This document shows positions 7,248 through 15,157 of a stretch of 19,526 nt of DNA, one piece after another. Under the pieces are notes generated by a model. The model ran no database searches. It was not told the origin of the DNA and saw only the letters and a list, made by a program, of their open reading frames with translations. The stretch is from the NCBI RefSeq assembly GCF_002422095.1, contig NZ_DITB01000120.1, positions 1-19,526 of the forward strand. The letters are read 5' to 3'. A program made the position numbers and the translations under genes. The DNA is from Flavobacterium sp. UBA6195 (GTDB lineage: Bacteria > Bacteroidota > Bacteroidia > Flavobacteriales > Flavobacteriaceae). Numbering within the stretch: position 1 is the stretch's first letter; each line of letters starts with the position of its first letter.

Positions 7248-7594
7248 TACTTATTTCGAAACCAAACTTTTTGCCATTCTCTTTTTAAGACCAAAAATGC
7301 AACTTGTTCTGACAATTCCACTAAATCGGAACCATCTAATTTTTTGATTTGTTCTTCTGGTACGTCAATGATGTAAAGTAAATTCAAGTATTCAGCAAAT
7401 TTATATTGAATGAGTTTGTATATTTTTTCTTGTACCAAATTCTTAAATTCAAACGGAAAAATACTTGTTGGCACATCAATAGATTCATTTGCCAAAGCAA
7501 AATCTTTATTTACTTGTTCAATCAATTTGAAGTACAAATGTTCTTCTTCGGCTTGCGAAATTAGGGCATCAATATTTGCTGGCGGATTATACAT
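7244..7594 (-). CDS. Conserved-looking cytoplasmic protein of unknown function
   Basis: The product is 116 aa from the ATG at 7594; the frame reaches a TTG four codons further up. I do not recognise a family with certainty. The protein looks all-helical and soluble, with no signal peptide or membrane segment. It is rich in Glu and Lys and ends with a basic aromatic stretch (LKREWQKVWFRNKY). A possible DNA, RNA or protein-binding adaptor role cannot be told apart by reading. The coding sequence is uninterrupted and base use is like its neighbours, so it is probably a real gene. It lies about 106 bases downstream of the polyprenyl synthase on the same strand, with a hairpin-forming repeat in between. 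Its stop overlaps the stop of the barrel gene by four bases. Confidence 0.68.
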   Translation of the reverse strand: MYNPPANIDALISQAEEEHLYFKLIEQVNKDFALANESIDVPTSIFPFEFKNLVQEKIYKLIQYKFAEYLNLLYIIDVPEEQIKKLDGSDLVELSEQVAFLVLKREWQKVWFRNKY

Positions 7595-7602
7595 TTTCAA
7601 AT

Positions 7603-7687
7603 TCAATTACAAGTTCAAAAGTCAAGTTCAAATAGAAAAAACAATATCAATTACAAGTTTTAAAATTGAATTTTGAACTTGATTTTG
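7603..7687. repeat. Intergenic direct and inverted repeats, possible terminator
   Basis: TCAATTACAAGTT occurs twice (7603-7615 and 7647-7659). CAAAA-g-TCAAGTTCAAA (7616-7632) is the inverted copy of TTTGAACTTGATTTTG (7672-7687) with one bulged G. On the reverse strand these can form a 16-bp stem downstream of the polyprenyl synthase stop at 7701. It may act as a terminator or be a decayed low-complexity repeat. The stem is AT-rich and lacks a clean trailing T tract. Confidence 0.4.
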
Positions 7688-7700
7688 CCATTGTTGTTGA

Positions 7701-8675
7701 CTATACATTTCTTCTCATTAAATTTTCACCAAAAGCTTTTAAAATGGCTTTCTTTTCATTCTCGATATCCATTTTTTCTAGAGTTTCAAATGCTTTGAAA
7801 GTATAATCTTGAATTGCTTTTTTAGTAGCTTCACTTGCTCCAGAAGCATTAAAAATCGCTTTTACAGATTCGATTTTATCATTATTATCTGTTGGTTGAA
7901 TCGAAAACAAATGCAATAATTGTTGCTTTTCTTCTGGTTTTGAAAACTCAATTGCTTTTAAGTATAAATAGGTTTTTTTGTTTTCAATAATATCACCACC
8001 TACTTGTTTTCCAAAGGTTTCAGGATTTCCGAAAGCGTCTAAATAATCATCTTGTAATTGAAAGGCAATTCCTAAATTCAATCCGAAATCATAAATCAAA
8101 TCCGCATTTTCATCTGAAGTTTCGGCTACAATTGCTCCCATTTTCATTGCAGCACCAACTAAAACAGCGGTTTTGTATTCAATCATTTTTAGATATTCTG
8201 GAATGGTAACATCGTCACGCATTTCAAAATCTACATCATATTGTTGTCCTTCGCAAACTTCTAAAGCCGTTTTACTGAATAATTTGGCTAGCTTTTGGAA
8301 AGTTGCTGGCTCATAATTTTCAAAAAACTGATATGCTAAAATCAACATCGCATCACCTGATAAAATGCCGGTATTCAAATCCCATTTTTCATGAACGGTC
8401 TGGTTTCCTCTTCGCAAAGGCGCATCGTCCATGATATCATCGTGAATCAATGAAAAGTTATGAAAAACCTCAACCGCAGTTGCAGCAGGAATGGCTTTTT
8501 CACAATCTACATTAAAAACCTCACTGGCCATTAATGTCAAAACGGGACGCATTCTTTTACCACCAAGAGATAAAATATACTCGATAGGTTCGTATAAATT
8601 TTTAGGTTCTTTATTAGAAACAATATTCGAAAAATGATTACCCATTTTTTCTTGATAGTACGATATAGAATGCAT
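7701..8675 (-). CDS. Polyprenyl (geranylgeranyl/farnesyl-type) diphosphate synthase
   Basis: This 324-aa trans-prenyltransferase adds isopentenyl diphosphate units to an allylic diphosphate in the cytoplasm, supplying menaquinone side chains, carotenoids or other isoprenoids. The visible motifs are GGKRMRP (38-44), the first aspartate-rich motif DDIMD (79-83) followed by APLRRG, and the second motif DDYLD (209-213) within FQLQDDYLDAFG, then GKQVGGDI. The first motif has no two-residue insertion. The residues just before it are F74 S75 L76 I77 H78, an aromatic at -5 and a small residue at -4. By the rules known for this family that suggests a product of about C15-C20, geranylgeranyl being my first guess, but chain length is not certain. 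The ATG start and length are normal. It is divergent from the efflux operon, and no consensus promoter stands out for it. Confidence 0.9.
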   Translation of the reverse strand: MHSISYYQEKMGNHFSNIVSNKEPKNLYEPIEYILSLGGKRMRPVLTLMASEVFNVDCEKAIPAATAVEVFHNFSLIHDDIMDDAPLRRGNQTVHEKWDLNTGILSGDAMLILAYQFFENYEPATFQKLAKLFSKTALEVCEGQQYDVDFEMRDDVTIPEYLKMIEYKTAVLVGAAMKMGAIVAETSDENADLIYDFGLNLGIAFQLQDDYLDAFGNPETFGKQVGGDIIENKKTYLYLKAIEFSKPEEKQQLLHLFSIQPTDNNDKIESVKAIFNASGASEATKKAIQDYTFKAFETLEKMDIENEKKAILKAFGENLMRRNV

Positions 8676-8765
8676 TGCTTGAATTTTTTGCTAAAATACT
8701 TCAATATTCTGAATTGAGGCGAATATATCAAATGTTAAATTTATGCAAAAACAATGGAAACTATT

Positions 8766-8795
8766 TTGGTGTTAAAAGTTTCCGATATACATTTG
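8766..8795 (+). promoter_or_regulatory. Promoter of the efflux operon
   Basis: TTG (8766-8768, itself preceded by T), a 19-base spacer and TACATTTG (8788-8795) match the Bacteroidota consensus exactly. The box ends 40 bases before the ATG at 8835. The -7 box is also part of the small palindrome TACATTTGTA (8788-8797). Confidence 0.65.
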
Positions 8796-8806
8796 TACCC
8801 GAAAAT

Positions 8807-8828
8807 AAAATCCACTAAAAGTGATTTT
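8807..8828. promoter_or_regulatory. Candidate TetR operator
   Basis: AAAATCCACT (8807-8816) and AGTGATTTT (8820-8828) are inverted around AAA, with one unpaired C. The inner CACTAAAAGTG is a perfect palindrome. It lies between the -7 box and the start codon of the regulator gene, where a TetR repressor would block its own operon. This is based on position and symmetry only. Confidence 0.35.
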
Positions 8829-8834
8829 AGAGAA

Positions 8835-9434
8835 ATGATGAAAGATAAAATTATAAATAAAGCGAAAGAAATGTTTTTGAGACTAGGTTTCAAGAGCATT
8901 ACTATGGATGATATTGCTTGCGAAATGTGTATTTCAAAAAAAACGATTTACAAATATTTCTCAAATAAAGACATTCTTATTGAAGAAAGTATTCAAGCAG
9001 TTCATAAAGAAATACGAGCAACTTTAAACAAAATAGCAGAAGAAAACTTCAACGCTATTGAAGAAAATTTTGAAGTAAAAAGAATGTTTAGAGAAATGTT
9101 CAAGTCGGCCGAATCATCTCCAATATACCAATTAAAAAAACATTATCCTGAAATTTATGACAAGGTTTTAAGTATGCAAGTTAGTGTTTGTGAAGATTGT
9201 TTCCGACAAAACATCACAAAAGGGATTAGAGAAGGTTTATACAGAGAAAATTTAGACATAGACAATTATGTGAAGTTTTATTACACGTTAATCTTCAATA
9301 TCAATGAAAATACCATGTTAGAAAAAGACGCGCATGAATTAGAAGTCAAAGCTTTAGAATATCACATTAGAGCCATGGCTACTTTAGCTGGAATAATAGA
9401 ATTAGAAAAACACCTAAAAAACCCAATTATATAA
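8835..9434 (+). CDS. TetR-family transcriptional regulator of the efflux operon
   Basis: This 199-aa protein has the TetR plan. The N-terminal helix-turn-helix domain covers about 4-50, with the signature ITMDDIACEMCISKKTIYKY and FSNKDIL. A helical ligand-binding and dimerisation domain follows, with Cys residues at CEDC. The family is typically a small-molecule-responsive repressor. The frame is open up to an ATG at 8754, but the 27 extra residues look unlike TetR proteins and the promoter at 8766-8795 lies within them. I therefore choose ATG 8835 (or 8838). The tolC-like gene starts 3 bases after its stop, so the regulator is the first gene of the operon and probably controls its own transcription along with the pump. 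Confidence 0.88.
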   Translation: MMKDKIINKAKEMFLRLGFKSITMDDIACEMCISKKTIYKYFSNKDILIEESIQAVHKEIRATLNKIAEENFNAIEENFEVKRMFREMFKSAESSPIYQLKKHYPEIYDKVLSMQVSVCEDCFRQNITKGIREGLYRENLDIDNYVKFYYTLIFNINENTMLEKDAHELEVKALEYHIRAMATLAGIIELEKHLKNPII

Positions 9435-9437
9435 CCA

Positions 9438-10778
9438 ATGAAGAATACAATCCTCATAACTTTATTAAGTTTTACATTATCGGTAAGTGCGCAAGAAATT
9501 GCTCCGTTAACGTTAAAAGATGCTATCACTTTTGCTCTCGAAAATAAAGCAGAAGCTAAAAAAGCGAAATTAGAAGTAGAAAATAGCGAATATAAAATAC
9601 AAGAAGTTCGTTCGAGAGCCTTACCTCAAATTTCGGCTAATGGAAGTATGACATACAATCCTATTTTACAATTAAATGCTTTACCAGGCGATTTTTTTGG
9701 AGCACCAGGAACCACTATTTTAGCACCTCTTGGACAAAAATGGAATTCTATTGCAGGAGTATCTTTAAATCAAGCTTTATTTGATCAATCGGTTTTTACG
9801 GGTTTAAAAGCAGCGAAATCTACAAGAGAATTTTATCAAATTAATGCACAATTAACAGAAGAACAAGTTATTGAACGTGTTGCAAATGCGTATTATCAAG
9901 TTTATGTACAACAACAAAAACTTATTGTAGTTGATAATAATTTGAAAAACACCAACAAAGTTAAAGACATTATAAAAGGGCAATTTGATAATGGCTTGGC
10001 TAAAAAAATTGATTTTGACAGAATTACTGTTCGCGTAAACAACATTAATTCGCTTCGCCAACAAATTTTAAATGCGATTACTTTACAAGAAAATGCTTTA
10101 AAATTCTATATGGGAATGCCAATGGAAAACAAAATCATCATACCTAATAATGCTTTTGAGGTTACACCACAAGATTTATCTGCAAAAGCAGACGTAACTG
10201 GAAGAACAGAATATTTGTTATTAAAAAAACAAGAACAATTATTAACGTACCAAAAAAAGGCGGTTCAAGCAGGTTATTACCCTACACTTTCATTAAGTGG
10301 AAATTATAATTACATTGGTCAAGGTCCAGAAATGCCTCTTTTTGCAAAACCAGCAGATGGTGTTTATTGGTCAGATTTTGCGTCTATTGGATTAAGTTTA
10401 AGAGTTCCATTATTTACAGGTTTTGGAACAAGAGCAAAAGTTAGACAAGCAAACAACGCCCTAAACTCAATAAAAGTTGATCTTGATGACACAAAATTAG
10501 CATTGGATTTAGCATTTGATAATGCAAAAAAACAACTTGAAAACAGTTTAATTACCATCAACAATCAAAAAGAAAATGCACAACTTGCTCAGGAAGTTTT
10601 AAACAATACAAATAATAATTACACACAGGGTTTGGCATCATTAACCGATTTATTAGATGCTGAAAACGCATTGGTTGAAGCACAAAACAATTACACTACG
10701 GCTATTTTAGAATATAAATTAGCTGAAATTCAATTCATAAAATCTAAAGGAGAACTAAAAAACTTATTAAACCAATAA
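9438..10778 (+). CDS. TolC-family outer-membrane efflux protein
   Basis: This 446-aa protein is the outer-membrane channel of a tripartite efflux system. Residues 1-19 form a signal peptide ending in SAQ. The rest shows the two-fold outer-membrane efflux repeat. Each half has long Ala/Asn/Gln/Glu-rich helices (LKDAITFALENKAEAKKAKL, and in the second half the region about 340-440 with NNNYTQGLASLTDLLDAENA). Short barrel strands lie between them (LSGNYNYIG, IGLSLRVPLFTGFGTRAKVR). The motif PLFTGFGTRAKVRQA is typical of the family. Length is usual. The adaptor gene begins 4 bases after its stop, pointing to translational coupling. The transported compounds cannot be deduced from this gene. Confidence 0.93.
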   Translation: MKNTILITLLSFTLSVSAQEIAPLTLKDAITFALENKAEAKKAKLEVENSEYKIQEVRSRALPQISANGSMTYNPILQLNALPGDFFGAPGTTILAPLGQKWNSIAGVSLNQALFDQSVFTGLKAAKSTREFYQINAQLTEEQVIERVANAYYQVYVQQQKLIVVDNNLKNTNKVKDIIKGQFDNGLAKKIDFDRITVRVNNINSLRQQILNAITLQENALKFYMGMPMENKIIIPNNAFEVTPQDLSAKADVTGRTEYLLLKKQEQLLTYQKKAVQAGYYPTLSLSGNYNYIGQGPEMPLFAKPADGVYWSDFASIGLSLRVPLFTGFGTRAKVRQANNALNSIKVDLDDTKLALDLAFDNAKKQLENSLITINNQKENAQLAQEVLNNTNNNYTQGLASLTDLLDAENALVEAQNNYTTAILEYKLAEIQFIKSKGELKNLLNQ

Positions 10779-10782
10779 TCAA

Positions 10783-11850
10783 ATGAAAAAAATAATTTAT
10801 ATCGTTTTAGGTGTAGGATTAGTTGGAGCTACAATTGTAACTCTTGTAAATAATAAAAAACAAAATGAAGCCGACACAGCGATTGTTGCTCAAGAAAATA
10901 GTAGTGTTGCGGTTCGTGTAGCTACAGTAGGAACAAACCCTGTTGAAGATAACTTTGTTGCAAACGGAAACTTCTCACCTGATCAAGAATTAGAAATGGC
11001 CGCAGAACGATCTGGAAAAGTAATTTCGATTTTAGTTAAAGAGGGAGATAGAATAGTAAAGGGTCAAACTATCGCTATCATTAGAGGTGATGTTGTAAAT
11101 GTAGAAGCAGAAACAGCTAATGCTAATTATCAAAACGCTCTTAACGATTACAACCGATTCGAAAGTGCTTACAAAACTGGAGGAGTTACAAAACAACAAT
11201 TAGATCAAGCTAGAATCAACATGATTAACGCTAAGTCTAGATTAACTCAAGCTAATATTAATGTTGGTGACACAAGAGTTAAAGCTCCTTTCGGAGGAAT
11301 TATCAATAAAAAATTCATTGAAGTTGGAGCTATATTGAGCGCTATGCCACCAACAAAAATGTTTGAAATTGTAAATACAAGTTCGTTAAAACTGAAAGTA
11401 AATGTTAGTGAACGTCAAGTGGCACAATTAAAAATTGGTTCGGTTGTAAAAGTAAAAGCAAGTGTTTTTCCTGATAAAGAATATACTGGAAAAGTAACTT
11501 TTATTGCTCCAAAAGCTGACACTTCTTTAAACTTCCCTATTGAAGTGGCAATAACAAACAATCCTAATAACGAAATAAAAGCAGGAATGTATGGTTCTGT
11601 AGTTTTTGGTGCGCCAGAAGGAAAACAACCTGAATTGATGACAATTCCAAGAAGTGCCTTTGTAGGAAGTGTTAGTAGCAACCAAGTTTATGTTGTGGAA
11701 AAAGACATTGCCGTTATGAAAAAAGTAGTAGCCGGAAGAGTTTTTGGAGATAAAGTTGAAATCTTAAGCGGCTTAAACAATGGGGATGTTGTAGTAACAA
11801 GTGGTCAAATAAACTTAAGTGATAGCACTAAAGTTTCTATAGTAAAATAA
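10783..11850 (+). CDS. RND efflux periplasmic adaptor (membrane fusion protein)
   Basis: This 355-aa adaptor links the inner-membrane pump to the TolC-type channel. An N-terminal hydrophobic segment (about 3-22) acts as membrane anchor or signal. It has no cysteine, so unlike AcrA this is not a lipoprotein. The half-lipoyl motif is about 60-100 (ERSGKVISILVKEGDRIVKG). A short alpha-helical hairpin spans about 105-160. The second half-lipoyl segment follows (TRVKAPFGGIINKKFIEVGA), then the beta-barrel domain (VNVSERQVAQLKIGSVVKVK) and a membrane-proximal domain (SAFVG...VYVVEKD...GLNNGDVVVTSGQINLSDS). The order and length are standard for HlyD/AcrA-type adaptors of RND pumps. The pump gene starts 29 bases downstream. 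Confidence 0.93.
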   Translation: MKKIIYIVLGVGLVGATIVTLVNNKKQNEADTAIVAQENSSVAVRVATVGTNPVEDNFVANGNFSPDQELEMAAERSGKVISILVKEGDRIVKGQTIAIIRGDVVNVEAETANANYQNALNDYNRFESAYKTGGVTKQQLDQARINMINAKSRLTQANINVGDTRVKAPFGGIINKKFIEVGAILSAMPPTKMFEIVNTSSLKLKVNVSERQVAQLKIGSVVKVKASVFPDKEYTGKVTFIAPKADTSLNFPIEVAITNNPNNEIKAGMYGSVVFGAPEGKQPELMTIPRSAFVGSVSSNQVYVVEKDIAVMKKVVAGRVFGDKVEILSGLNNGDVVVTSGQINLSDSTKVSIVK

Positions 11851-11879
11851 TAAAAAGACGCTTACTTAAAACCGATTAT

Positions 11880-14800
11880 ATGAAAATTGTAGATATATCA
11901 ATTAAAAGACCTTCTATGGTTATCGTACTTTTTACGATACTATTATTAGGTGGACTATATAGTTATAAACAGTTGAGTTATGAGTTAATTCCAAAATTTG
12001 AAATTAACGTAGTTACCGTTTCAACTGTTTATCCTGGAGCTTCTCCAAGTGAAGTGGAAAACACCGTAACCAAGAAAATTGAGGATGCAGTTTCTACCAT
12101 GGAGAACATCAAAAAATTAGAATCAAAGTCTTATGAAAGTTTATCGGTAGTAATGATTACATTAACCGCTGATGCGGATGCCGATTATTCTTTAAATGAT
12201 GCTCAACGTAAAATCAATGCAGTTTTAAAAGACTTACCTGACGATGTTGATCCGCCTTCATTAAGTAAATTCTCTTTGAGCGATTTACCAATTATGACCA
12301 TTGGAGCAACAGCAAGCATGGATGAAATTGCTTTTTATGACTTGTTAGATAAAAAAATTCAACCAATTGTTTCTCGTGTTCCTGGTGTGGCACAAGTTAA
12401 CTTAGTTGGTGGTGAAGAAAGAGAAATTAAAGTAAGCTTAGATGCAACTAAATTACAAGGATTTGGATTATCAGTTCCTCAGGTGCAACAAGCCGTTTTA
12501 TCTTCAAACTTAGATTTCCCTACGGGTAATATTAAAACTAGAGAAAACAGTACCACCATTCGTTTATCTGGAAAATATAAATCAGTTGAAGAGTTACGCA
12601 ATTTAGTTGTTTCATCAAATCATGGTGTTCAAGTACGTTTGGGTGATGTGGCCGATGTTCAAGATGCACAAAAAGACGTTTCTAAAATCTCAAGAATTAA
12701 CGAGAAAGGATCAATACTTTTACAAGTTATTAAACAATCAGATGCAAATGCGGTAGAAGTAAGTAAAAAAGTAAAAGAAGCTATTGCTAAAATTGAGAAG
12801 GACTATTCTAAATCAAACTTAAAATTAAAAGTTGCAAATGATAGTAGTGAATTTACCTTAACTGCTGCGGATAATGTAATGCATGATTTATTTCTAGCTG
12901 TATTTTTAGTAGCATTCGTAATGTTATTCTTCTTACATAGTTTACGAAATGCGGCTATTGTAATGGTATCGATTCCAGCTTCGTTAATTGCTACTTTCAT
13001 TGGAATTTCATTAATGGGATACACATTAAACTTAATGAGTTTACTTGGACTTTCATTAGTAGTAGGTATCTTAGTGGATGACGCGATTGTTGTATTAGAA
13101 AACATTCACCGTCACATGGAAATGGGTAAAAATAAGGTGCGCGCAGCTTACGATGGTGCAGCTGAAATTGGATTTACCGTAACCGCAATTACTTTAGTTA
13201 TTGTGGTCGTATTCTTACCAATTGCCATGAGTACTGGATTAGTTTCTAATATCATTACGCAATTCTGTGTTACAGTAATTATTGCTACATTATTGTCGTT
13301 ATTGGCTTCATTTACAATTGTTCCTTGGCTATTCTCACGTTACGGAAAATTAGAACATTTAAATAAAGAATCGTTTTTTGGAAAAATTATTTTAGGCTTT
13401 GAAAATTACCTAGACAAATTCACTCACAAAGTAACAGACATTTTAACTTGGTCTTTAAATTACAAAAAAACAACGTTAGCTATCGTTACTGTTATTTTCT
13501 TTGGTTCAATTTTTGGATTATTAGGTGGTGGATTTATTGGTGGTGAGTTCTTCTCTAAAACCGATAAAGGTGAATTCTTAGTTCAAATTGAAATGCCAAA
13601 AGATGTTTCTGTTGAGCAAACCAATTTTATGACTCAAAAAGCGGAAGCTTATCTAAAAAAAGATAAAAACATCGTTGATATGATTACCACAGTAGGTCAA
13701 ACTAGTGATGGTATGGGAGCTACGCAATCTACTGCTTACAAAGCTGAAATTTTGATTTCTTTGGTTGAAAAAGCAAAACGTGATGACAACTCGTTTATAT
13801 ATGCGGCTAAAATCAAACGTCAGTTAGAAAAAGAATTGGTAGGAGCAAAAGTAAAAACTGTTCCTGTAGGATTATTGGGCGCAGATAAAGCACCAATTGC
13901 CTTAACGGTTACGGGGCCAAATTTTGATGATGTAATGTTATTTGCTCAAAAAGCAGCTGCTGAATTGAAAAAAGTTCCTGGAGCATCGGAAGTAAAATTG
14001 ACTTCAGAAGCTGGAAATCCTGAAATTAAAGTTCAAGTTGACCGTGATAAAATGGCAGCATTAGGATTAAACCTTCAAACAGTTGGTCTAACTATGCAAA
14101 CCGCTTTCAACGGAAATACTGATGGAAAATTTAGAGCCGGGGAATATGAATATGATATCAACATCAGATTCAATGAATATGATCGTTCTAATATTAATGA
14201 TGTAAACAATCTAATTTTTGTTAACAACATGGGACAACAAATCAAATTATCTCAATTTGCAGAGGTTATTGAAAGTTCAGGTCCAAGTATGTTAGAAAGA
14301 AGAGACAAAAGTACTTCGGTTACTATTGAAGCACAATCTGTAGGTAAACCATCTGGTACTATTGCAACCGAATGGGAAACAGTATTCTCAAAAATGGAAC
14401 GTCCAACAGGAGTTAATTATGTTTGGGGTGGAGATATGGAAAATCAAACTGAAGGTTTTGGTACTTTAGGAATTGCGTTACTTGCTGCTATTATTTTAGT
14501 TTACTTAGTAATGGTTGCCTTATATGATGACTTTGTAACACCTTTTGTAGTATTGTTTTCTATTCCATTATCATTTATTGGAGCGTTATTTGCTTTGGCA
14601 TTAACTAATAATTCACTTAATATTTTCACCATTTTAGGTATTATTATGTTGATTGGTTTAGTTACGAAAAACGCTATTTTATTAGTTGACTTTGCTAATC
14701 ACAGAAAAGATGCTGGAGAATCAACATTCAACGCATTAGTTCAGGCAAACCATGCTCGTTTACGCCCAATCTTAATGACAACAATTGCCATGGTAATAGG

Positions 14801-15047
14801 GATGATTCCTATTGCACTTGCTAAAGGTGCGGCTGCAGAGATGAACAATGGTTTAGCTTGGGTAATTATTGGTGGTCTGATTTCCTCTTTATTCTTAACT
14901 TTAATCGTAGTTCCAGTTGTTTATGCAATTGTAGATAGTATTAGAGTGAAACTAGGAAGAGATGTTAAAGTAGATTATGACAGTTTAATGAAAGCTGATT
15001 ATGTTCATAAAGAATTAAGTGAAGATGGTTTTACACCAAAGCATTAA
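11880..15047 (+). CDS. RND-family efflux transporter, AcrB-like inner-membrane pump
   Basis: This 1055-aa protein is a proton-driven pump of the hydrophobe/amphiphile RND type. It has the duplicated plan of one transmembrane helix, a large periplasmic loop and five or six more helices in each half. The first helix is about 12-28, preceded by the family start VDISIKRPSM. The pore-domain opening YPGASPSEVE is at 51-60. The proton-relay aspartates are Asp400-Asp401 in GLSLVVGILVDDAIVVLENI, and the partner lysine is Lys930 in GLVTKNAILLVDFA. The double Asp and the absence of heavy-metal (CzcA) signatures favour a drug or lipid exporter, but the substrate is unknown. Length and motifs are intact. 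It is the last gene of the operon and is closed by the terminator at 15064-15093. Confidence 0.95.
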   Translation: MKIVDISIKRPSMVIVLFTILLLGGLYSYKQLSYELIPKFEINVVTVSTVYPGASPSEVENTVTKKIEDAVSTMENIKKLESKSYESLSVVMITLTADADADYSLNDAQRKINAVLKDLPDDVDPPSLSKFSLSDLPIMTIGATASMDEIAFYDLLDKKIQPIVSRVPGVAQVNLVGGEEREIKVSLDATKLQGFGLSVPQVQQAVLSSNLDFPTGNIKTRENSTTIRLSGKYKSVEELRNLVVSSNHGVQVRLGDVADVQDAQKDVSKISRINEKGSILLQVIKQSDANAVEVSKKVKEAIAKIEKDYSKSNLKLKVANDSSEFTLTAADNVMHDLFLAVFLVAFVMLFFLHSLRNAAIVMVSIPASLIATFIGISLMGYTLNLMSLLGLSLVVGILVDDAIVVLENIHRHMEMGKNKVRAAYDGAAEIGFTVTAITLVIVVVFLPIAMSTGLVSNIITQFCVTVIIATLLSLLASFTIVPWLFSRYGKLEHLNKESFFGKIILGFENYLDKFTHKVTDILTWSLNYKKTTLAIVTVIFFGSIFGLLGGGFIGGEFFSKTDKGEFLVQIEMPKDVSVEQTNFMTQKAEAYLKKDKNIVDMITTVGQTSDGMGATQSTAYKAEILISLVEKAKRDDNSFIYAAKIKRQLEKELVGAKVKTVPVGLLGADKAPIALTVTGPNFDDVMLFAQKAAAELKKVPGASEVKLTSEAGNPEIKVQVDRDKMAALGLNLQTVGLTMQTAFNGNTDGKFRAGEYEYDINIRFNEYDRSNINDVNNLIFVNNMGQQIKLSQFAEVIESSGPSMLERRDKSTSVTIEAQSVGKPSGTIATEWETVFSKMERPTGVNYVWGGDMENQTEGFGTLGIALLAAIILVYLVMVALYDDFVTPFVVLFSIPLSFIGALFALALTNNSLNIFTILGIIMLIGLVTKNAILLVDFANHRKDAGESTFNALVQANHARLRPILMTTIAMVIGMIPIALAKGAAAEMNNGLAWVIIGGLISSLFLTLIVVPVVYAIVDSIRVKLGRDVKVDYDSLMKADYVHKELSEDGFTPKH

Positions 15048-15063
15048 ATTTAATTTATTGAAT

Positions 15064-15093
15064 AAAAATGCCTCAGATAATTGAGGCATTTTT
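15064..15093 (+). terminator. Terminator of the efflux operon
   Basis: A perfect 12-bp stem, AAAAATGCCTCA (15064-15075) with TGAGGCATTTTT (15082-15093), encloses the loop GATAAT. It lies 16 bases after the pump gene's stop. With A and T runs on both sides, it could work in both directions. Confidence 0.88.
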
Positions 15094-15157
15094 ATATTTC
15101 AAAATATACTATGTCAATTAAAATAACGGTTTAAAATAAACTCAAAACCATCAATCA

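Noticed and set aside
7410..7676. Open frame on the + strand across the 116-aa gene and the following repeats
   Set aside because: It runs into low-complexity intergenic repeats and is less protein-like than the reverse-strand frame.
8537..8731. Second reverse-strand frame across the start of the prenyl synthase gene
   Set aside because: It overlaps the well-supported synthase in another frame and has no family features.
12803..13105. Reverse-strand frame inside the RND pump gene
   Set aside because: It is antisense to the transmembrane and DD-motif region of the pump; Ser/Thr/Asn-rich low-complexity product.
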